Shown: positions 33,560-45,010 of the stretch, in pieces
How the letters are laid out: every line of letters begins with the position of its first letter
How positions within the stretch are numbered: position 1 is the first letter of the stretch
Origin: Heterodera schachtii
Taxonomy: Eukaryota; Nematoda; Chromadorea; Rhabditida; Heteroderidae
DNA: 64,000 bases
Direction: 5' to 3'
Assembly: GCA_023374025.1 (NCBI GenBank)
Contig: SIJG01000009.1
Span: forward strand, 2,445,900-2,509,899
Notes under the pieces: model-generated
What the model saw: only the letters and a program-made list of their open reading frames with translations
Databases searched by the model: none
What the model was told of the DNA's origin: nothing
Translations under genes and position numbers: made by a program

Positions 33560-34215
33560 TAAAAATTAGTCAAAATTAAAGAAGGATTTACTTTCTTCTT
33601 TTTATAATAAATTTTCATCTGCTCATTTTTTCTTCATTAGAAAAGAGATTTCCGTCTAAAATATTAAAATTAAACTAAATAAAAATAATAATTGAGTGAT
33701 TTAATTTAATTTTGCTCATTTCAATGCCAAATTCCTTTTTCCATTTCATAAATATTGTTCTGCCAATTCCAAATTCTTTCATAAATTGTTTCTTTTTCCC
33801 ATCATTGGACATTCTTTTAAATTCATCAATTCTTTCAACAAATTCCTTATTTTTTTTTCTAATATTCTTTTCAAAAAATCTATTTTTATTTAATTTGAAT
33901 TCTCTTTTCCATTCATAAATTTTTCTTTGAGAAATTCCCATTTTTGCAATTTTTTGCTCAGTTTTATTCATAACTTTTCCGAATATTTTCCTTTTTTCTT
34001 AATTCGTTCTTTTATTGCGTGAAATTTATGAACAATTTTGCTTTTTTGATGATCAGCGAATTGATTGGCATTATTCTAATTATTGACAGTGGAATTTAAA
34101 TCATTTTGATTGTTTAGTTTATAATTTTGCTCATTTTAATTAGTTTTGTTTATCGAATTGTTTATGAATAATAACACAAAAATTAAAGATAAAATTTCAT
34201 TTACCTAAGAAGCCT
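33560..34215 (-). pseudogene. Decayed HTH-family member B
   Basis: On the minus strand the remains of a start (acceptor TTCTTAG, then ATGAAATTTTATC) are broken at once by a frameshift. Later pieces include IVHKFHAIKERIKKKGKYSEKL, then after a further frame change KIAKMGISQRKIYEWKREF and a second module KEFGIGRTIFMKWKKEFGIE (open frame 33971-33675). The last exon (33660-33580) survives as GNLFSNEEKMS and then degenerates. It is closest to the member at 52738-53571, with which it also shares 34216-34650. Confidence 0.7.
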
Positions 34216-34650
34216 CTAATTTTCTGATATTTTTATCCAATCAAAATTTTTAAAAGCATTAAATAAGGATTTTTAAATAATTTATCTTTTGAAATTTTTT
34301 ATATTAAACTATTTTTTAAAATTAAATTTCATTTTTTATGCTTTTATTAATGGAATGAGAAAAAAAATATTTTTTTTGAATCAACTCGCTTATAATTTAT
34401 ATAAATAATATTTAATAATATAAAATATTTTGTTTTTCCGTAATGTTGAAAAGGAAATGCCAATCATTTGACCTTTTTGACTGAATACGCTCATCATTAG
34501 TTGATTAGAAAAACAATAAAATTAAAAATTTTTATTTTAGCCAGGGACAGTAAATCCCAATTAATTTTAGATACTAAACAAACTCAATTTTGTTTTGTAC
34601 ACCCAATGTAATGTAATATTTCAAAAGTATTTCTATGTCAAACCCATCCA
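34216..34650 (-). promoter_or_regulatory. Upstream block shared with the 52738-53571 member
   Basis: Phrases GGAAATGCCAAT, TATTTTAGCCAGGGAC and AAACAAACTCAATTTTGTTTT, ending near TCTATGTCAAACCC, recur in the same order at 53590-54015 and, split by a MITE, at 54640-55000. It contains the 5' flank and possibly the promoter of this subgroup. Confidence 0.45.
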
Positions 34651-34879
34651 TAATTCGGGGTATGTTGTTTTACACATCGGCCCAATTTTGGCCTCACAGT
34701 TCAAAAAGTAAATGCATGTGTGGCGAAGTGATTTTTGTAGGAAAAAGAGATTTGTCCTTATTTTGGCACGACCTCCTTGTTTTGTGCTTATTCTTGGATT
34801 TGAAAATAAAAATACGAAAATGATTAATTGTTTTGAATAACATATCATTTTTTATTGAAGCGAATATTTGAATTAATTT

Positions 34880-35060
34880 TAATTTGAAAAAAATTAAATC
34901 GGTAATTTTTTGGTGAAAATCTGTTAACAAATTGCATTGAAATTAAAAAAAATTTTCCCGGCGGCGCCTACCGGCGCCACCTGACCCCCGCGGTTCCCAA
35001 AAAGTTTTTTGGAAAAAGCGCGCCGCAAAAAAAAATTTCATTTTGAAAAACCTCAAATGA
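34880..35060. repeat. Dispersed GC-patch repeat, copy 1
   Basis: GGTGAAAATCTGTTAACAAA, then CCCGGCGGCGCCTACCGGCG, then GTTCCCAAAAAGTTTTTTGG. The same order occurs at 39825-40015 and, more diverged, at 40040-40140; a remnant lies near 5684. Confidence 0.6.
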
Positions 35061-35583
35061 TGATTTTTTGTCGGCCAAATGCTGATTTTGAAAATTTCAG
35101 TTGGCAGCCATTACGCTAATAAAATATTGTTTTAAGTCAATTTTTCATGTTTTTTTGCGTTTCCTTCACGCTACTATTAGTTTTATAAAAATCTTATTTT
35201 TGGGGTCAAAATCTTAGTTTTAGCCTCGTTTGTCCTTATTTAAAAAAAAAAAACTTGGCCACTCTGGTTTATTAATGTTTCAATAATAAATTCTGTTGTG
35301 GCAAAATGCCATATATAAATAAATTCATTATGAAAACGCAGAGTAAATTTTATGATCAATTTTCAAAAATTTCATTTATTTTTTGCAATTTTCTATCGAT
35401 AAATTATAAAATATAAAAGATTCAATATTTTACCATTATTAAATAATTATAAGCATGTAATAAATATTTCCACATAATATTCTTATTAATTCGTATTTTT
35501 TACATTATTGTAGAATTTATATTTTTTAAATGTCATTAATAAAAAAAAGCAAAAGCAATTTATTATTATTTTATTTTCAGAAA

Positions 35584-36439
35584 ATGAAAATTTATTATTT
35601 AAATTTGGTAATATTTTTAATTGTCAATTCATTAGACAAAACTTTATCAGTCGATTGTAATTTGTGCAAAAAGAATGGCAAAATTCGGCCAACTTTTGCC
35701 GAAATATTTGGCCAAAAATGGGAGAATGAAAATAATCAAAATTCGAATTGGCAAAATGCTATTGACAGTGATCAGAACAACGATCAATTGGATGACCAGC
35801 AAAAACGAATTATACATAAATTTTATGCGATAAAAGAAGGAATTAAGAAAAGGGGGAAATATTCGGGAAAAAATTGGAGTAAAAAAATTGCGAAAAAATT
35901 GGGAATTTCGAGAGGAAAAATTTATAAATTTAAAAAAGAATTTGGATTAAGCCGAAAATATGAAAGAAATCAAAAGAATTATTATGAAAAGAAAAAGAAA
36001 GAATTTATTGAACGGATTGATGAGATTAAAAGAATGTGCAAAAATGGAAAACAGAAGCAATTTGCGGAAGAGTTGGGCATTGACAGCACAACATTAAGCA
36101 AATGGAAAAAGAAATTTGGCATTGAAATGGGCAAAAGTAAATTATTTAATTTTTAATTTTTAATTCTTTTTTATTTTTTTATTTGTAGAAGCAAATCGGT
36201 ATTCGAATGAAGATAAATTGACCAAAATGAATATTTATGATGAAATGAAGAAAGCAAATCCGTCATTGACTGACAAAGAAATTGTTGAATTTTTGAAAAT
36301 CTCTCCGCCTACCCTATTAAAATGGAAAAAACAAAAACTAGCCTACTTTTTTTTGGAAATGATTAAATATTTGTTGTTAACTATTTTAAATCGAAGAAAG
36401 CGTTACCGAAAGACAGGTCAGAGGAAAATGCATCAGTGA
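35584..36439 (+). CDS. Secreted three-module HTH protein (family member C)
   Basis: Exon 1 35584-36136 and exon 2 36189-36439 (intron GTAAAT...TTTGTAG, phase 1) encode 267 residues: signal peptide (MKIYYLNLVIFLIVNSLDKT), KIRPTFAEIFGQKWENE, Asn/Asp-rich linker, module 1 (IAKKLGISRGKIYKFKKEFG), module 2 (FAEELGIDSTTLSKWKKKFG) and module 3 (DKEIVEFLKISPPTLLKWKK). Each module has the spacing of a helix-turn-helix with a basic Trp-Lys-Lys end (Phe replaces Trp in module 1). The usual stop after KKQKL is mutated, so about 27 extra residues follow (YFFLEMIKYLLL..., ending RKMHQ). The open frame begins upstream at 35530, but the acceptor at 35579-35580 and the homologs fix the start at 35584. Function unknown; a secreted DNA-binding role is inference. 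Confidence 0.8.
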
Positions 36440-36504
36440 AACAAATATTTTAAAATTAAATTCTGATACATTAAGTATTGTAATATAAAATTAAATTCTA
36501 TAAA

Positions 36505-36735
36505 AACATAGTTCTGAATTCCGAACCCCGGACCAGAACTCGAACAAAAAGTCGAAACTCCAATTTTGGAAATTAGTGTATTTTGTTCAAAATAAGTTTA
36601 AATACACGGAAACAAACCGAAAATAAGAGACCATTTATGCCGTTTTTGGACAATAAATGCTTAATTCGAGAATTTGGACTTTTGAATTTTTGTTCGAATT
36701 CTAGTCCGGGGTTCGGAATTGGACCATATCGATAC
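36505..36735. repeat. Short inverted repeat
   Basis: GAATTCCGAACCCCGG is mirrored by CCGGGGTTCGGAATT at the other end, about 200 bases apart. A MITE-like relic; similar words occur near 59512. Confidence 0.5.
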
Positions 36736-37520
36736 CGAATTCGTGATCAATGACCTCAATAAACCCAAGGAAGTTCTTTTTATGACAAAAATTTTCACTG
36801 ACGCATTTTCCACTTATGCATTTTCCGTGAGCCTTTTTTCCTACTATTCTGAGCATTGAGAATCCAAGAAAAGAATATATATTTAAATAAAATTGACAGC
36901 CCTATAATGAATGATAAATGGATTTTAATAAAGATTGATTGTCCCACTGTAATAAATTGATTAATGACTGCCTCTACCACCTTTGAATTAATTGGTCTTA
37001 TTGCTATTATGATGTCACCTTGATCAAACAACTCCGAATAAATTATTTTTCGAAGTTATGGGTTTTTAAACAATCATAATTTATCAACATAAATTCAAAA
37101 ATTCGTTTTAAATATAATGAGGATAATGAATTTTCAAAATAATTTAAATGAAACCATTTATTATGAAAAGATCTCACACTTATTGACGATTACCACCAAT
37201 GACATGAGAAGAATTATTTACGATACATTTAGTGAAAAAGTGCTGCTAAAGTTTGTTAAGAGATTGGGTAAATATTTTGCCTGGAAGAAGACTTGGCGGA
37301 TATGAAGCTTTTCTTTTTTCATTCTTTCTTTTTACTTCGACAAAACCACCAAATAATTTGAAGCTATCATTGACTAAAAATTTTTATAAAAAAACATTCA
37401 AAGAAATGAACCTCGAAAGAAAGCTGGAAAATTTAGAATAGCGTCCTTTTAGTGGAATTTCCGTAAATTAAATAAAAGATGCCGAATTATCAAGAATTGA
37501 TCAAAGATAAATTCCTTTTC
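36736..37520. other. Intergenic with weak frames
   Basis: A 78-codon minus frame (37031-36795) has a hydrophobic centre but no splice or codon support. Plus frames at 37117-37441 are likewise unsupported. Confidence 0.35.
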
Positions 37521-37522
37521 AT

Positions 37523-39410
37523 TCACTGCATTGGCACAACCGCAGAAGTTTTAATGCAAATTAATTTTAGCAAAAGCACAAATTCTTTTTGGAACGCCGT
37601 GCGATATTCCGAACTAAAAAAATAAAAAAATAATTTTAAAAAATTCGGATTTTGCCTTGTCAAAAACAAAATTGGGCCACATGAAGCGGCACTGAAATGC
37701 GACAAAATGCCAATAATTTGATTAGAATAGGAATTGCTATGAATATTAACTGATTTTTGTATTATCAAAGAGAATATCGCAATGATATAACCACCAAAAT
37801 TGATAATAACAATTGTGGAGAGTGAACGGAAAATTCTTTATTGAATTGTGCCGCGTTTGAATTTGACGGTACTGAAAATGGCAAAAAAAAAATAAAATGA
37901 TAAATAGGGCTCGAAATTATATGGATTTAAATATTTTTCTGCTACGAAGAAAGTGACTCAAAAATAGCATTTCTGCGTTAAAATTTTTTGATTTGGTGAA
38001 GGCTTTTAGTCCATATAAATCCATATTTAGGGGGTTTTCGGGAATAAATCCATATTTCGCCATTTTTGCGTTTTTAGTCCATATTTTGGCCATTTTTGGC
38101 AAATTTTCACAAGAAAAATGCAAAAAAAGAGAAAAACACCCCTAAAAATTTTTTTTGCGAACGTTTCTTTTTTTTAATGCGAATTTTTTTTCGAAATTTT
38201 GGCAAACTTGGAAATATTTTTTATACAACTGACAACAAAAAAATTTTGTATTTTTAAGTTTTAATCCATTTTTTGGTTGTTTATTGTACTATTTAAGTTT
38301 ATTTAAGCAAATATTGAATATACACACCTTTTAATGGAATTTTTGTGGTTTAAAATTTATATTTTGTCAGTTTTTAGTCCATATTTGGCCATTTTTGAGC
38401 TTTTTAGTCCATATTTCGGGCATTTTTAGTCCATATTTTATTTCCATATTTGACCTTTTTTAGTCCATATAATTTCGAGCCCTAATGATAAATAATTTAA
38501 ATGCCTAAAGTATTTTTATATTTTCAAATAAATGAAAATTATTAATTATGTAAGAAAAACCTTTCCGACAATGAATTATTATGGCAATTAATGCATAGAT
38601 AATTATTGTAGATACCATAACAATTGCACCTTCGAAAGAAGCAATTAAACAGGGTTTCTGTAAAAAAAATATGGAATAACCAAATAACTTTGACTCAACA
38701 ACAACTGACTGAATCAAAAATGAGGTTGTTAATTTCGTAATAATTGCCAATAACTTTAAGCGCATTCATTTTATCATCATAATAATTCAAAATAAGAAAT
38801 GCTGGCACAACAATTTGAATTACAGTAACCATCAGTACAACAGTAAGAAAAAATGACGAATTGAATTTCCTTATTGAAAAATGAAAATTAATTTAATTTT
38901 GTTAATGAATTAAATTTTTATACTTTAACGGAAAAAGCACAACAAACAGTCGTTCAATGCCAATGAAAAACCTTAACTTTATGGCACAACCCGCGCTAAT
39001 CAAAGGAATGATCACAAAATAAAGACCAATTTTAAATGCCATAAAATATTGGCCTGAAAATGCGGTAAAAATTGACAAAAAATTGCCACACAAATTGATG
39101 ATTTCGAAAAATGAATAAAATGCCAACAAAATATTCAAGGCACCACGAAATGACCTGAAAATTTATTGTAAGATGATTAATAAAAATTTAAGTTAACACT
39201 TTGTCCGAATTGTGATGAAAATCACTGAAAAATTTAGCAAAATTCCAGTGATTGTCAAATTGAACAAAAATATGCCATAAGCAATCATTGGCCAGCAAGG
39301 ATTTTGATCAGAACACATCTAAAAATTAATTAGATTATTAAACATATTTAATTAATCACCTTCAATGTTATCATCATTTCTTCTTTCTCTTTTATTTGGG
39401 TTTCATTCAT
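37523..39410 (-). CDS. Srsx-type chemosensory GPCR, copy 3 (one frameshift)
   Basis: Seven minus-strand exons: 39410-39360, 39318-39200, 39154-38924, 38869-38710, 38657-38561, 37871-37656, 37613-37523. Exon 1 is MNETQIKEKEEMMITLK. Helix 3 ends GIERLFVVLFPLK, helix 6 is VMVSTIIIYALIAIII, and the end FLTR|SSEYRTAFQKEF is the srsx signature after helix 7. Exon phases equal those of copies 1 and 2, except that exon 6 is one base short or two long near 37840, which breaks the frame (pseudogene or sequence error). The donor after exon 6 is GC (ACAAG|GCAAAA), where copies 1 and 2 have GT. A 580-bp hAT MITE lies in the intron between exons 5 and 6. Confidence 0.75.
37905..38484. mobile_element. hAT-type MITE in an srsx intron, TSD ATGATAAA
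   Basis: TAGGGCTCGAAATTATATGG is mirrored at the right end; ATGATAAA flanks it (37897-37904, 38485-38492). Inside are TAGTCCATATTT phrases, as in the element at 13391. Confidence 0.88.
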
Positions 39411-39824
39411 TTTAATTCAAGAAAATAGCTCTTTAATAAGTTGAATGAGTTTTTCTTTTGTGTATTTGATGAATGAATTAATTTTTGTTCTAAAGAAAAA
39501 AAAAACTTTCGCGGTGAAAATGGCAATTTAATGAAATTAATTATAGTAAATTAATTTTTTTTTTAATCTGCGCGTTTAGTAAACACATATCAAGGCAGTA
39601 ATTTGTGTAATTTAATGAATCTTTAATGTTTGCATAGACGAGGTACGGCACGCGACAAATGCCAACCGTGAAATTAATAAATTAATCAATTGAAAGTCGT
39701 AAGTAAGTGTTAGATTATCAAAATTTTAACAAATCACCTATAATATTATTTCAATAAAAAAATATTAACTTAAAAAATTTTTTTTTTTTTTTTTTTGTTT
39801 TTTAACAGCCTAAAACCGCAAATT

Positions 39825-40140
39825 TAACCAAAGATTTGGTTATTTGTTTGACAAAATCTGTTAACAAATCTCACTCAAAATTTAAAATTTTTCCCGGCGG
39901 CGCCTATCGGCACCGCCTCCCCCCCCCCAGTGTTCCCAAAAAGTTTTTTGGAAAAACCGCGCCATTTTTTGCAAAAAGCGTGCCCAAAAAAATTTTAAAG
40001 CAAAAAATTCATTGCTTGCCTTAAAATCGCAAAAAGTTGGCAATTTTTGGTGAAACTCTGTTAACATAAGTCCGGCGGTGCTGAAAGGCACCGCCAGACC
40101 TCATAGTCACCAAAAAATTTTTAGGGAAAAGAGCGGCGCG
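39825..40140. repeat. Dispersed GC-patch repeat, two adjacent copies
   Basis: Copy 39825-40015 (CCCGGCGGCGCCTATCGGC ... AGTTTTTTGGAAAAACCG) is followed by a diverged copy 40040-40140 (GTCCGGCGGTGCTGAAAGGC). Related to 34880-35060. Confidence 0.6.
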
Positions 40141-40204
40141 GAAAAAATTTATTGATTTTTTCATACAAAAATTTATTGATTTTTGAACATATATTAAAAA
40201 TTTT

Positions 40205-40447
40205 TTAATTGAACCGAATCCCGGAACCCGATATTTTTCTCGACCCGAAACCCGACCCGATAGTTTTTCTGCCGACCCGACCCGAATCCCGACCCGATAT
40301 TTTTCTCGACCCGGAACCCGACCCGATATTTTTCTCGACCCGGAACCCGACCCGATAGTTTTTCTGCCGACCCGACCCGAATCCCGACCCGATATTTTTC
40401 TCGACCCGGAACCCGACCCGATATTTTTCTCGACCCGGAACAACCCT
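40205..40447. repeat. Tandem repeat, 29-bp and longer units
   Basis: Units of CCCGACCCGATATTTTTCTC and variants with GATAGTTTTTCTGCC, about eight in all. Translated on the minus strand they give Gly/Arg/Val-rich false frames. Confidence 0.8.
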
Positions 40448-40494
40448 GGTACATATGTAATATGTATGTAGAAAAACCCCAAAATATGTAAAAT

Positions 40495-40735
40495 TGTAAA
40501 TAAAGGTCCCAATGATCTCCTCCCAATGTACATCAATTTTTCAACCTCTATTGTAAAAATACGGTGGTTTGGACGCGAAGCAATTATCAAGCAATTTGGC
40601 GTGCCAAGGCATTTTCGAGTGTCGCGCATGCAAGGGCATTGGATGGGACCCGAACAAGTGATAGGCACTTGGCGCCAAATCCGGACTATACGTGGATGCG
40701 GTAAAACTTCCCAGCCAAGCTCCTAGTGTGCCATT
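40495..40735 (-). pseudogene. C-terminal fragment of a mariner transposase
   Basis: The minus-strand translation reads STYSPDLAPSAYHLFGS, then KLLDNCFASKPPYFYNRG and VEKLMYIGRRSLGPLF, the order of the C-terminal third of a mariner transposase. The canonical motif is YSPDLAPSDYHLF; its Asp, the last residue of the DD34D triad, is Ala here. The upstream catalytic region is absent. The fragment is dead. Confidence 0.75.
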
Positions 40736-40739
40736 TTTG

Positions 40740-41745
40740 ACAAATTGTAACGTGGACCAAAAAATATGCGTAAAAATGCCATTTTCCCCATTTTGGCACC
40801 TATATTTAACAAACAATATTTTCGTTAAAAATCGACCAATTTTCCTAGAACAAAGTGTATTCGATAGAGGAAAGAAAGGGCTTCAAACAAAATTATATTA
40901 AAAATACCGAATAATGTCGTTTTTGATGAAAGAAAAATTCTTAAATAAGTGCTCTCGCAGTGCTCATTTTTGTCAACTTGGAGGTCCATATTCAAAAATC
41001 AATAAATTTGCTAAAAAGACGGATTTCGCTAATTCACCAAGAACTCTATAGATAAAAAATGAGCTACATGATTGGGCATAAGCAAGTGTCGATGGATAAC
41101 GCTTAACAGAAATACAGACTTCAAATAAAACCGAACGGACTTATTTACCAACTTAAAATATTATATATTTCATTCGATTTTGTCTCTGGGTATGGTACAA
41201 TATTAAATATTTTCCAACTTAAATCCATCCTATAATAACAAAATTGGAGTAAATAATTACAAAAATGGAAATACAACACTATTTGACTAAAATTAAAATT
41301 AAGAAAATTAACAATAATTTTTGATTTTTCCGTTTGCTTGGGGTGGAAGGAGAGATTTCCAAGAATCCAGCATTTCTTGGTCATGAAAGTAGCAGTTAAA
41401 AACTTAAATTAAAAAATTATTTTGGTTATATTTTAAATGTAAATTAAAATTTTTTTTTTGAGCATAAGGACAATTATAAACCAAAAATTTTTATTAAAAA
41501 ATAATTAAATTTTGGGAAAATTTTGCAATTCTTGTGGTTTAATTTCCGAATTTTTTGATCGAATCTTAGGGTTGTGTTTTTTATTTCCTTTTTAAAGGAA
41601 TTTTCCCAATTTTCCCAGAAACTTATGCTGTTTCCATTTAGAGAATTTATTTTAATTCAAGGGGAAGAGTTTTTTTTATTAGAGACAGAAATTTCCAGTT
41701 TCCAGTTTTGGGGGTCCCGAAGAGCTTTTATATGCGCTAAAAACT
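40740..41745. other. Intergenic, nothing recognised
   Basis: AT-rich, no supported frame or structured repeat. Confidence 0.4.
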
Positions 41746-41890
41746 CTCAAAAATACCAAAATATGTCTTAAAAATAGAATAAAGTTACTGTTAATTATTC
41801 TTTAAATTTTGTCGTTAGCTCCAAAAATACCAAAATATGTCTTAAAATTAGAATAAAGTTATGGTTAATTATTATTTAAATTTTGTAGTT
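41746..41890. repeat. Direct repeat, 71-bp unit, two copies
   Basis: AAAATACCAAAATATGTCTT...TTAATTATTCTTTAAATTTTGT occurs twice back to back with a few changes. Confidence 0.8.
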
Positions 41891-42085
41891 AGATAATTTA
41901 TAAATCAATATTTTACTAATATTTTTTTTTTATAATATTTTCCACATAAATCATTTTTAATATTATTGAAGAATATATATTTTTTAAATGTCACCGTTTT
42001 ATTAAAAAATGCAAAAGAAATTTATTATTATTATCAGAAAATGCAAATTTATGATTAAATTCTGGTAATGTTTTTAATAAGCAAT
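41891..42085 (+). pseudogene. Leader and first codons of an HTH-family member (D0)
   Basis: The family leader (TAAATCAATATTTTACTAAT...), then ATTATCAGAAAATGCAAATT, is followed within 20 codons by stops. It is a truncated copy just before member D. Confidence 0.55.
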
Positions 42086-42099
42086 AATTTGCTAAAATA

Positions 42100-42190
42100 T
42101 TTCATCACCTGACTGTTCAACTACCACTTTATGTTAAATAATCTGCGGAAAAGTCTTTCACCCGATATTTTGAAAAACAATAGTTTTCAT
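42100..42190 (+). repeat. hAT C-terminal relic; empty-site paralog of 46326-47253
   Basis: TTAAATAATCTGCGGAAAAGTCTTTCACCCGAT resembles, uninterrupted, the two flanks of the TIR element at 46326-47253. Its coding origin matches the hAT dimerisation-domain relic at 54545. Confidence 0.55.
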
Positions 42191-42539
42191 TAAATTTGCT
42201 GATTTACGGGTTTCACTAATCGTAAATTGTTTAAAAAAAATTAGGTTTTTTCCTTTCGTTGTTTTCGTTGAAAATAAATAATTATTTTGCATTAGGGCGG
42301 CGAAAAAATATAAATTTCGCGCATAAAATTTTGGTTTCTCTGTTTCTACAGGGATAATCATTTTTACCTTTATACATATTACATAACATTTAATCAATAT
42401 TTTACTAATATTAAATAATTATAAGCATGTAATAAATATTTCACGTAATATTCTTATTAATTCATAATATTATTGTGGAATTTATATTTTTTAAATGTCA
42501 TTAATAAAAAAGTAAAAGCAATTTATATTATTTTTCAGA

Positions 42540-43335
42540 AAAGGAACATTTATATTTTAAATTTGATATTGTTTTTAATAACCAATTTATTCGACGGATC
42601 TTTATCAGTTGATAATAATTTATGTGAAAAGAACGGAAAAATTCGGCCAACATTTGATGAAATATTTGGCCAAAAATGGGAAAATGAAAAATGGAACATG
42701 AAAATAATCCAAATTCAGATTGGCAAAATGCCATTGGCAGTGATCAGAACAACGATCAATTGGATGACCAGCAAAAACGAATTATAGAAATTTCATGCGA
42801 TAAAAGAAAGAATTAAGAAAAAGGGGAAATATTCGCCAAAAATTTGGACTAATATTGAAGGAAAAATTGCGAAAAAATTGAGAAATAACCGAACAAAAAT
42901 TTACAAATGGAAAAAAGATTTGGATTAAGCCGAAAAATAAAAATAAATCAAAGGAATTATTATGAAAAGAAAAAAAAAGAATTTATTGAACGGATTGATG
43001 AATTAAAAGAATGTAGCTAAAAAAGGAAAACAGAAACAATTTGTGAAAGAATTGGGCATTAGCGAAGACACATTTCGACGATGGAAAAAAGAATTTGACA
43101 TTGAAATTAGTAAAAGTAAAAAATAATAATTTTTATTTATTTGCTTTTAATTATATTATTTTAGGTGGAAATCGTTTTTCAAATGAAGAAAAAACAGCCA
43201 AAATAAATATTTATTATAAAATGAAGAAAGGAAATCATTCATTGAGTGACAAAGAAATTGCTGAATTTTTGAAAATCTATGACAACTTTAAAAATATGGA
43301 AAAAAACAAAAATTATCGTAAATTTCTTTCTTTTT
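42540..43335 (+). pseudogene. Decayed HTH-family member D
   Basis: The start codon is lost (AGG in place of ATG after TTTTTCAGAAA). The signal peptide region (LNLILFLITNLFDGSLS) and KIRPTFDEIFGQKWENEK remain, then frameshifts break module 1 (KLRNNRTKIYKWKKD) and module 2 (KELGISEDTFRRWKKEF). The last exon near 43165-43310 keeps GNRFSNEEKTAK and a broken module 3. Closest to member E. Confidence 0.75.
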
Positions 43336-43493
43336 AGTCTCAATGAGCTAATGTTGTTTCAATTTGTAATTGGAGGGGGCCCCACATTTATTTAAATTTA
43401 AAAAAACCACAAAAAGCGCGCGCCATGCGGATCCATTCGATTCGATTATATTTTGGCCCAAATTGTTGCTTTTATGGCTCCCAAAAACCAAAT

Positions 43494-43960
43494 ATGAATT
43501 TCAACAATTTGACTACGCCGATTGATGAACAAACAATGATTGAAAGCTTTTCTTTGGACGAACCATCAAACGAGCTACAATTTGTTGAGGTTAACCTTTA
43601 TTAATATTATCAAATATAAATAATATTTTAGAAAATGGACGAAGAACTGAACATAAGGAGGAGCCGTTCACTCTCGCCGAATGTTGCACAGCCTTTGATT
43701 TGGTCGCGGTCATGTTTGACTGCAAAATCCCGGTGCCGTACGAGGAGGAGCAGAAGCGTTACGTCTTCGAACACCAGGACAAGCCGCGTCTCATCTACAT
43801 CACCGAAGATGGAGGCCTGATTGAGTTCAAGGGAATTGTTAAACAGTTTGGATACGTCCTAAGCATTGAGAGTATCTACTTCGACAAAGAAAAGGGAATT
43901 GATGAATTCTATAACGTCCTCCGTAACAATGTCATGTGTTTCTTCAGTGTTGATTCATAA
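43494..43960 (+). CDS. Unidentified protein whose first exon has a mirrored copy
   Basis: Exon 43494-43589 (MNFNNLTTPIDEQTMIESFS...) can splice in phase 0 to 43658-43960 (acceptor AACATAAG), giving 132 residues with EEPFTLAECCTAFDLVAVMF and LIYITEDGGLIEFKGIV. The second exon is GC-richer with a clear coding bias. A different acceptor at 43631, the one used by the mirrored gene at 44495-44740, would shift the frame and stop early, so either the splice site moved or a base was lost. No family recognised. The neighbouring adenain-like protease suggests a Polinton-type origin, which is inference. Confidence 0.45.
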
Positions 43961-44060
43961 AGTGCTTTGAAAATGCTAAATTATTTCGCGTGCTGTTTAC
44001 TGTACACAGATTGATATTTTTTATTGTGTTTAATCTTATTTTACGATTTTGATTCGAAAA

Positions 44061-44482
44061 ATGACCGTCACATCCAACACCGAATTCCGACTGATCGAAT
44101 GTGTGCCAATGCTTGAGGAAGTTGCTCGTGAATACGCTTAATTTTTGCTTCATTGGCTCATCATATTTCCATTCAGGACCCTGCAGGTATGCCGGGAACT
44201 CATTGGTGTGCGATATGGGCACAGTCTCCTGCTGTTGCCTACTTCTATGGAGAGATGCCTATCATATTGATCAAAAAATATTTATCCGAAAATTTTAAAA
44301 ACATTTATTATAATAAGAGGAAATTTCTGTCGGTGTTATCCAATGTTTGTGGTCACTATGTAATTACTTTTGTATATTTTATGTCCGTCGGATTGAGTTT
44401 CGAAAATATTATACAAATTTTGAATCGTTCAAATAACCCTGATGCGTTTGTTTATCGTTTTGTAACCAAGAGCATACAATAA
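44061..44482 (+). pseudogene. Adenovirus-type (Polinton-like) cysteine protease fragment
   Basis: After an acceptor at 44176 the frame to 44482 reads GTHWCAIWAQSPAVAYFYGE and later NVCGHYVITFVYFMSVGLS. The HW and CG pairs match the catalytic His and Cys blocks of adenain/Ulp1-like proteases, which in Polinton/Maverick elements process capsid precursors. The middle, where family members have a FFDS-type phrase, is shortened. A possible first exon starts at 44061 (MTVTSNTEFRLIECVPMLEE). No polymerase, integrase or capsid gene is present. It is probably an inactive remnant. Confidence 0.5.
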
Positions 44483-44494
44483 ATATTAAAGAAA

Positions 44495-44740
44495 TTAGTC
44501 TTCATCAGATGTGTCGTCATCATCAAAGGCATGTAAACAGGTAAAGGCCCAATTCCGAAGAAATTCGGTAAATCCATTTAATCCATCATCTTCGTCCATT
44601 TTCTAAAATATTATTTATATTTGATAATATTAATAAAGGTTAACCTCAACAAATTGTAGCTCGTTTGATGGTTCGTCCAAAGAAAAGCTTTCAATCATTG
44701 TTTGTTCATCAATCGGCGTAGTCAAATTGTTGAAATTCAT
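44495..44740 (-). CDS. Small acidic protein, mirrored partner of 43494
   Basis: Exon 44740-44645 and exon 44602-44495 (intron GTTAAC...ATATTTTAG, phase 0) encode 67 residues. The first 32 (MNFNNLTTPIDEQTMIESFS...) are identical to the plus-strand exon at 43494. The rest reads DDGLNGFTEFLRNWAFTCLH and ends DDDDTSDED. The frame is intact from ATG to stop. No signal peptide or known domain is visible. The inverted duplication (about 43484-43640 and 44592-44752) brackets the protease fragment. Confidence 0.5.
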
Positions 44741-45010
44741 ATTTGGTTTGGCTAAACAGCATTGTAAAAGACAGAAAAATATTCATGTTAATAAATAATG
44801 AAAGAAGATAAGAATGATCTTGAAAAAAGGGTAGGATTAAGGATAGAAACAAAAACGACGCTAAGCCACTTTTCCCGCCAATTTTTGAATTTGAATTTCC
44901 CGCCAATTTTTGAATTTGAATTTAACGCGAAAGGTTTTCGTTTCAATAAATTATGGCGTTATGTATATATTGTGGCGTTTTGTCCTATTTTGCGTATTTT
45001 CAAAGTTTTT

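Noticed and set aside
36795..37031. 78-codon minus frame with a hydrophobic centre
   Set aside because: No splice sites, homologous copy or codon signal; the C-terminus resembles dispersed GGAAAATGC repeats.
40021..40668. 215-codon minus frame with SGREKYRVGIRVGS repeats
   Set aside because: Mostly tandem-repeat translation running into the mariner fragment; not one gene.
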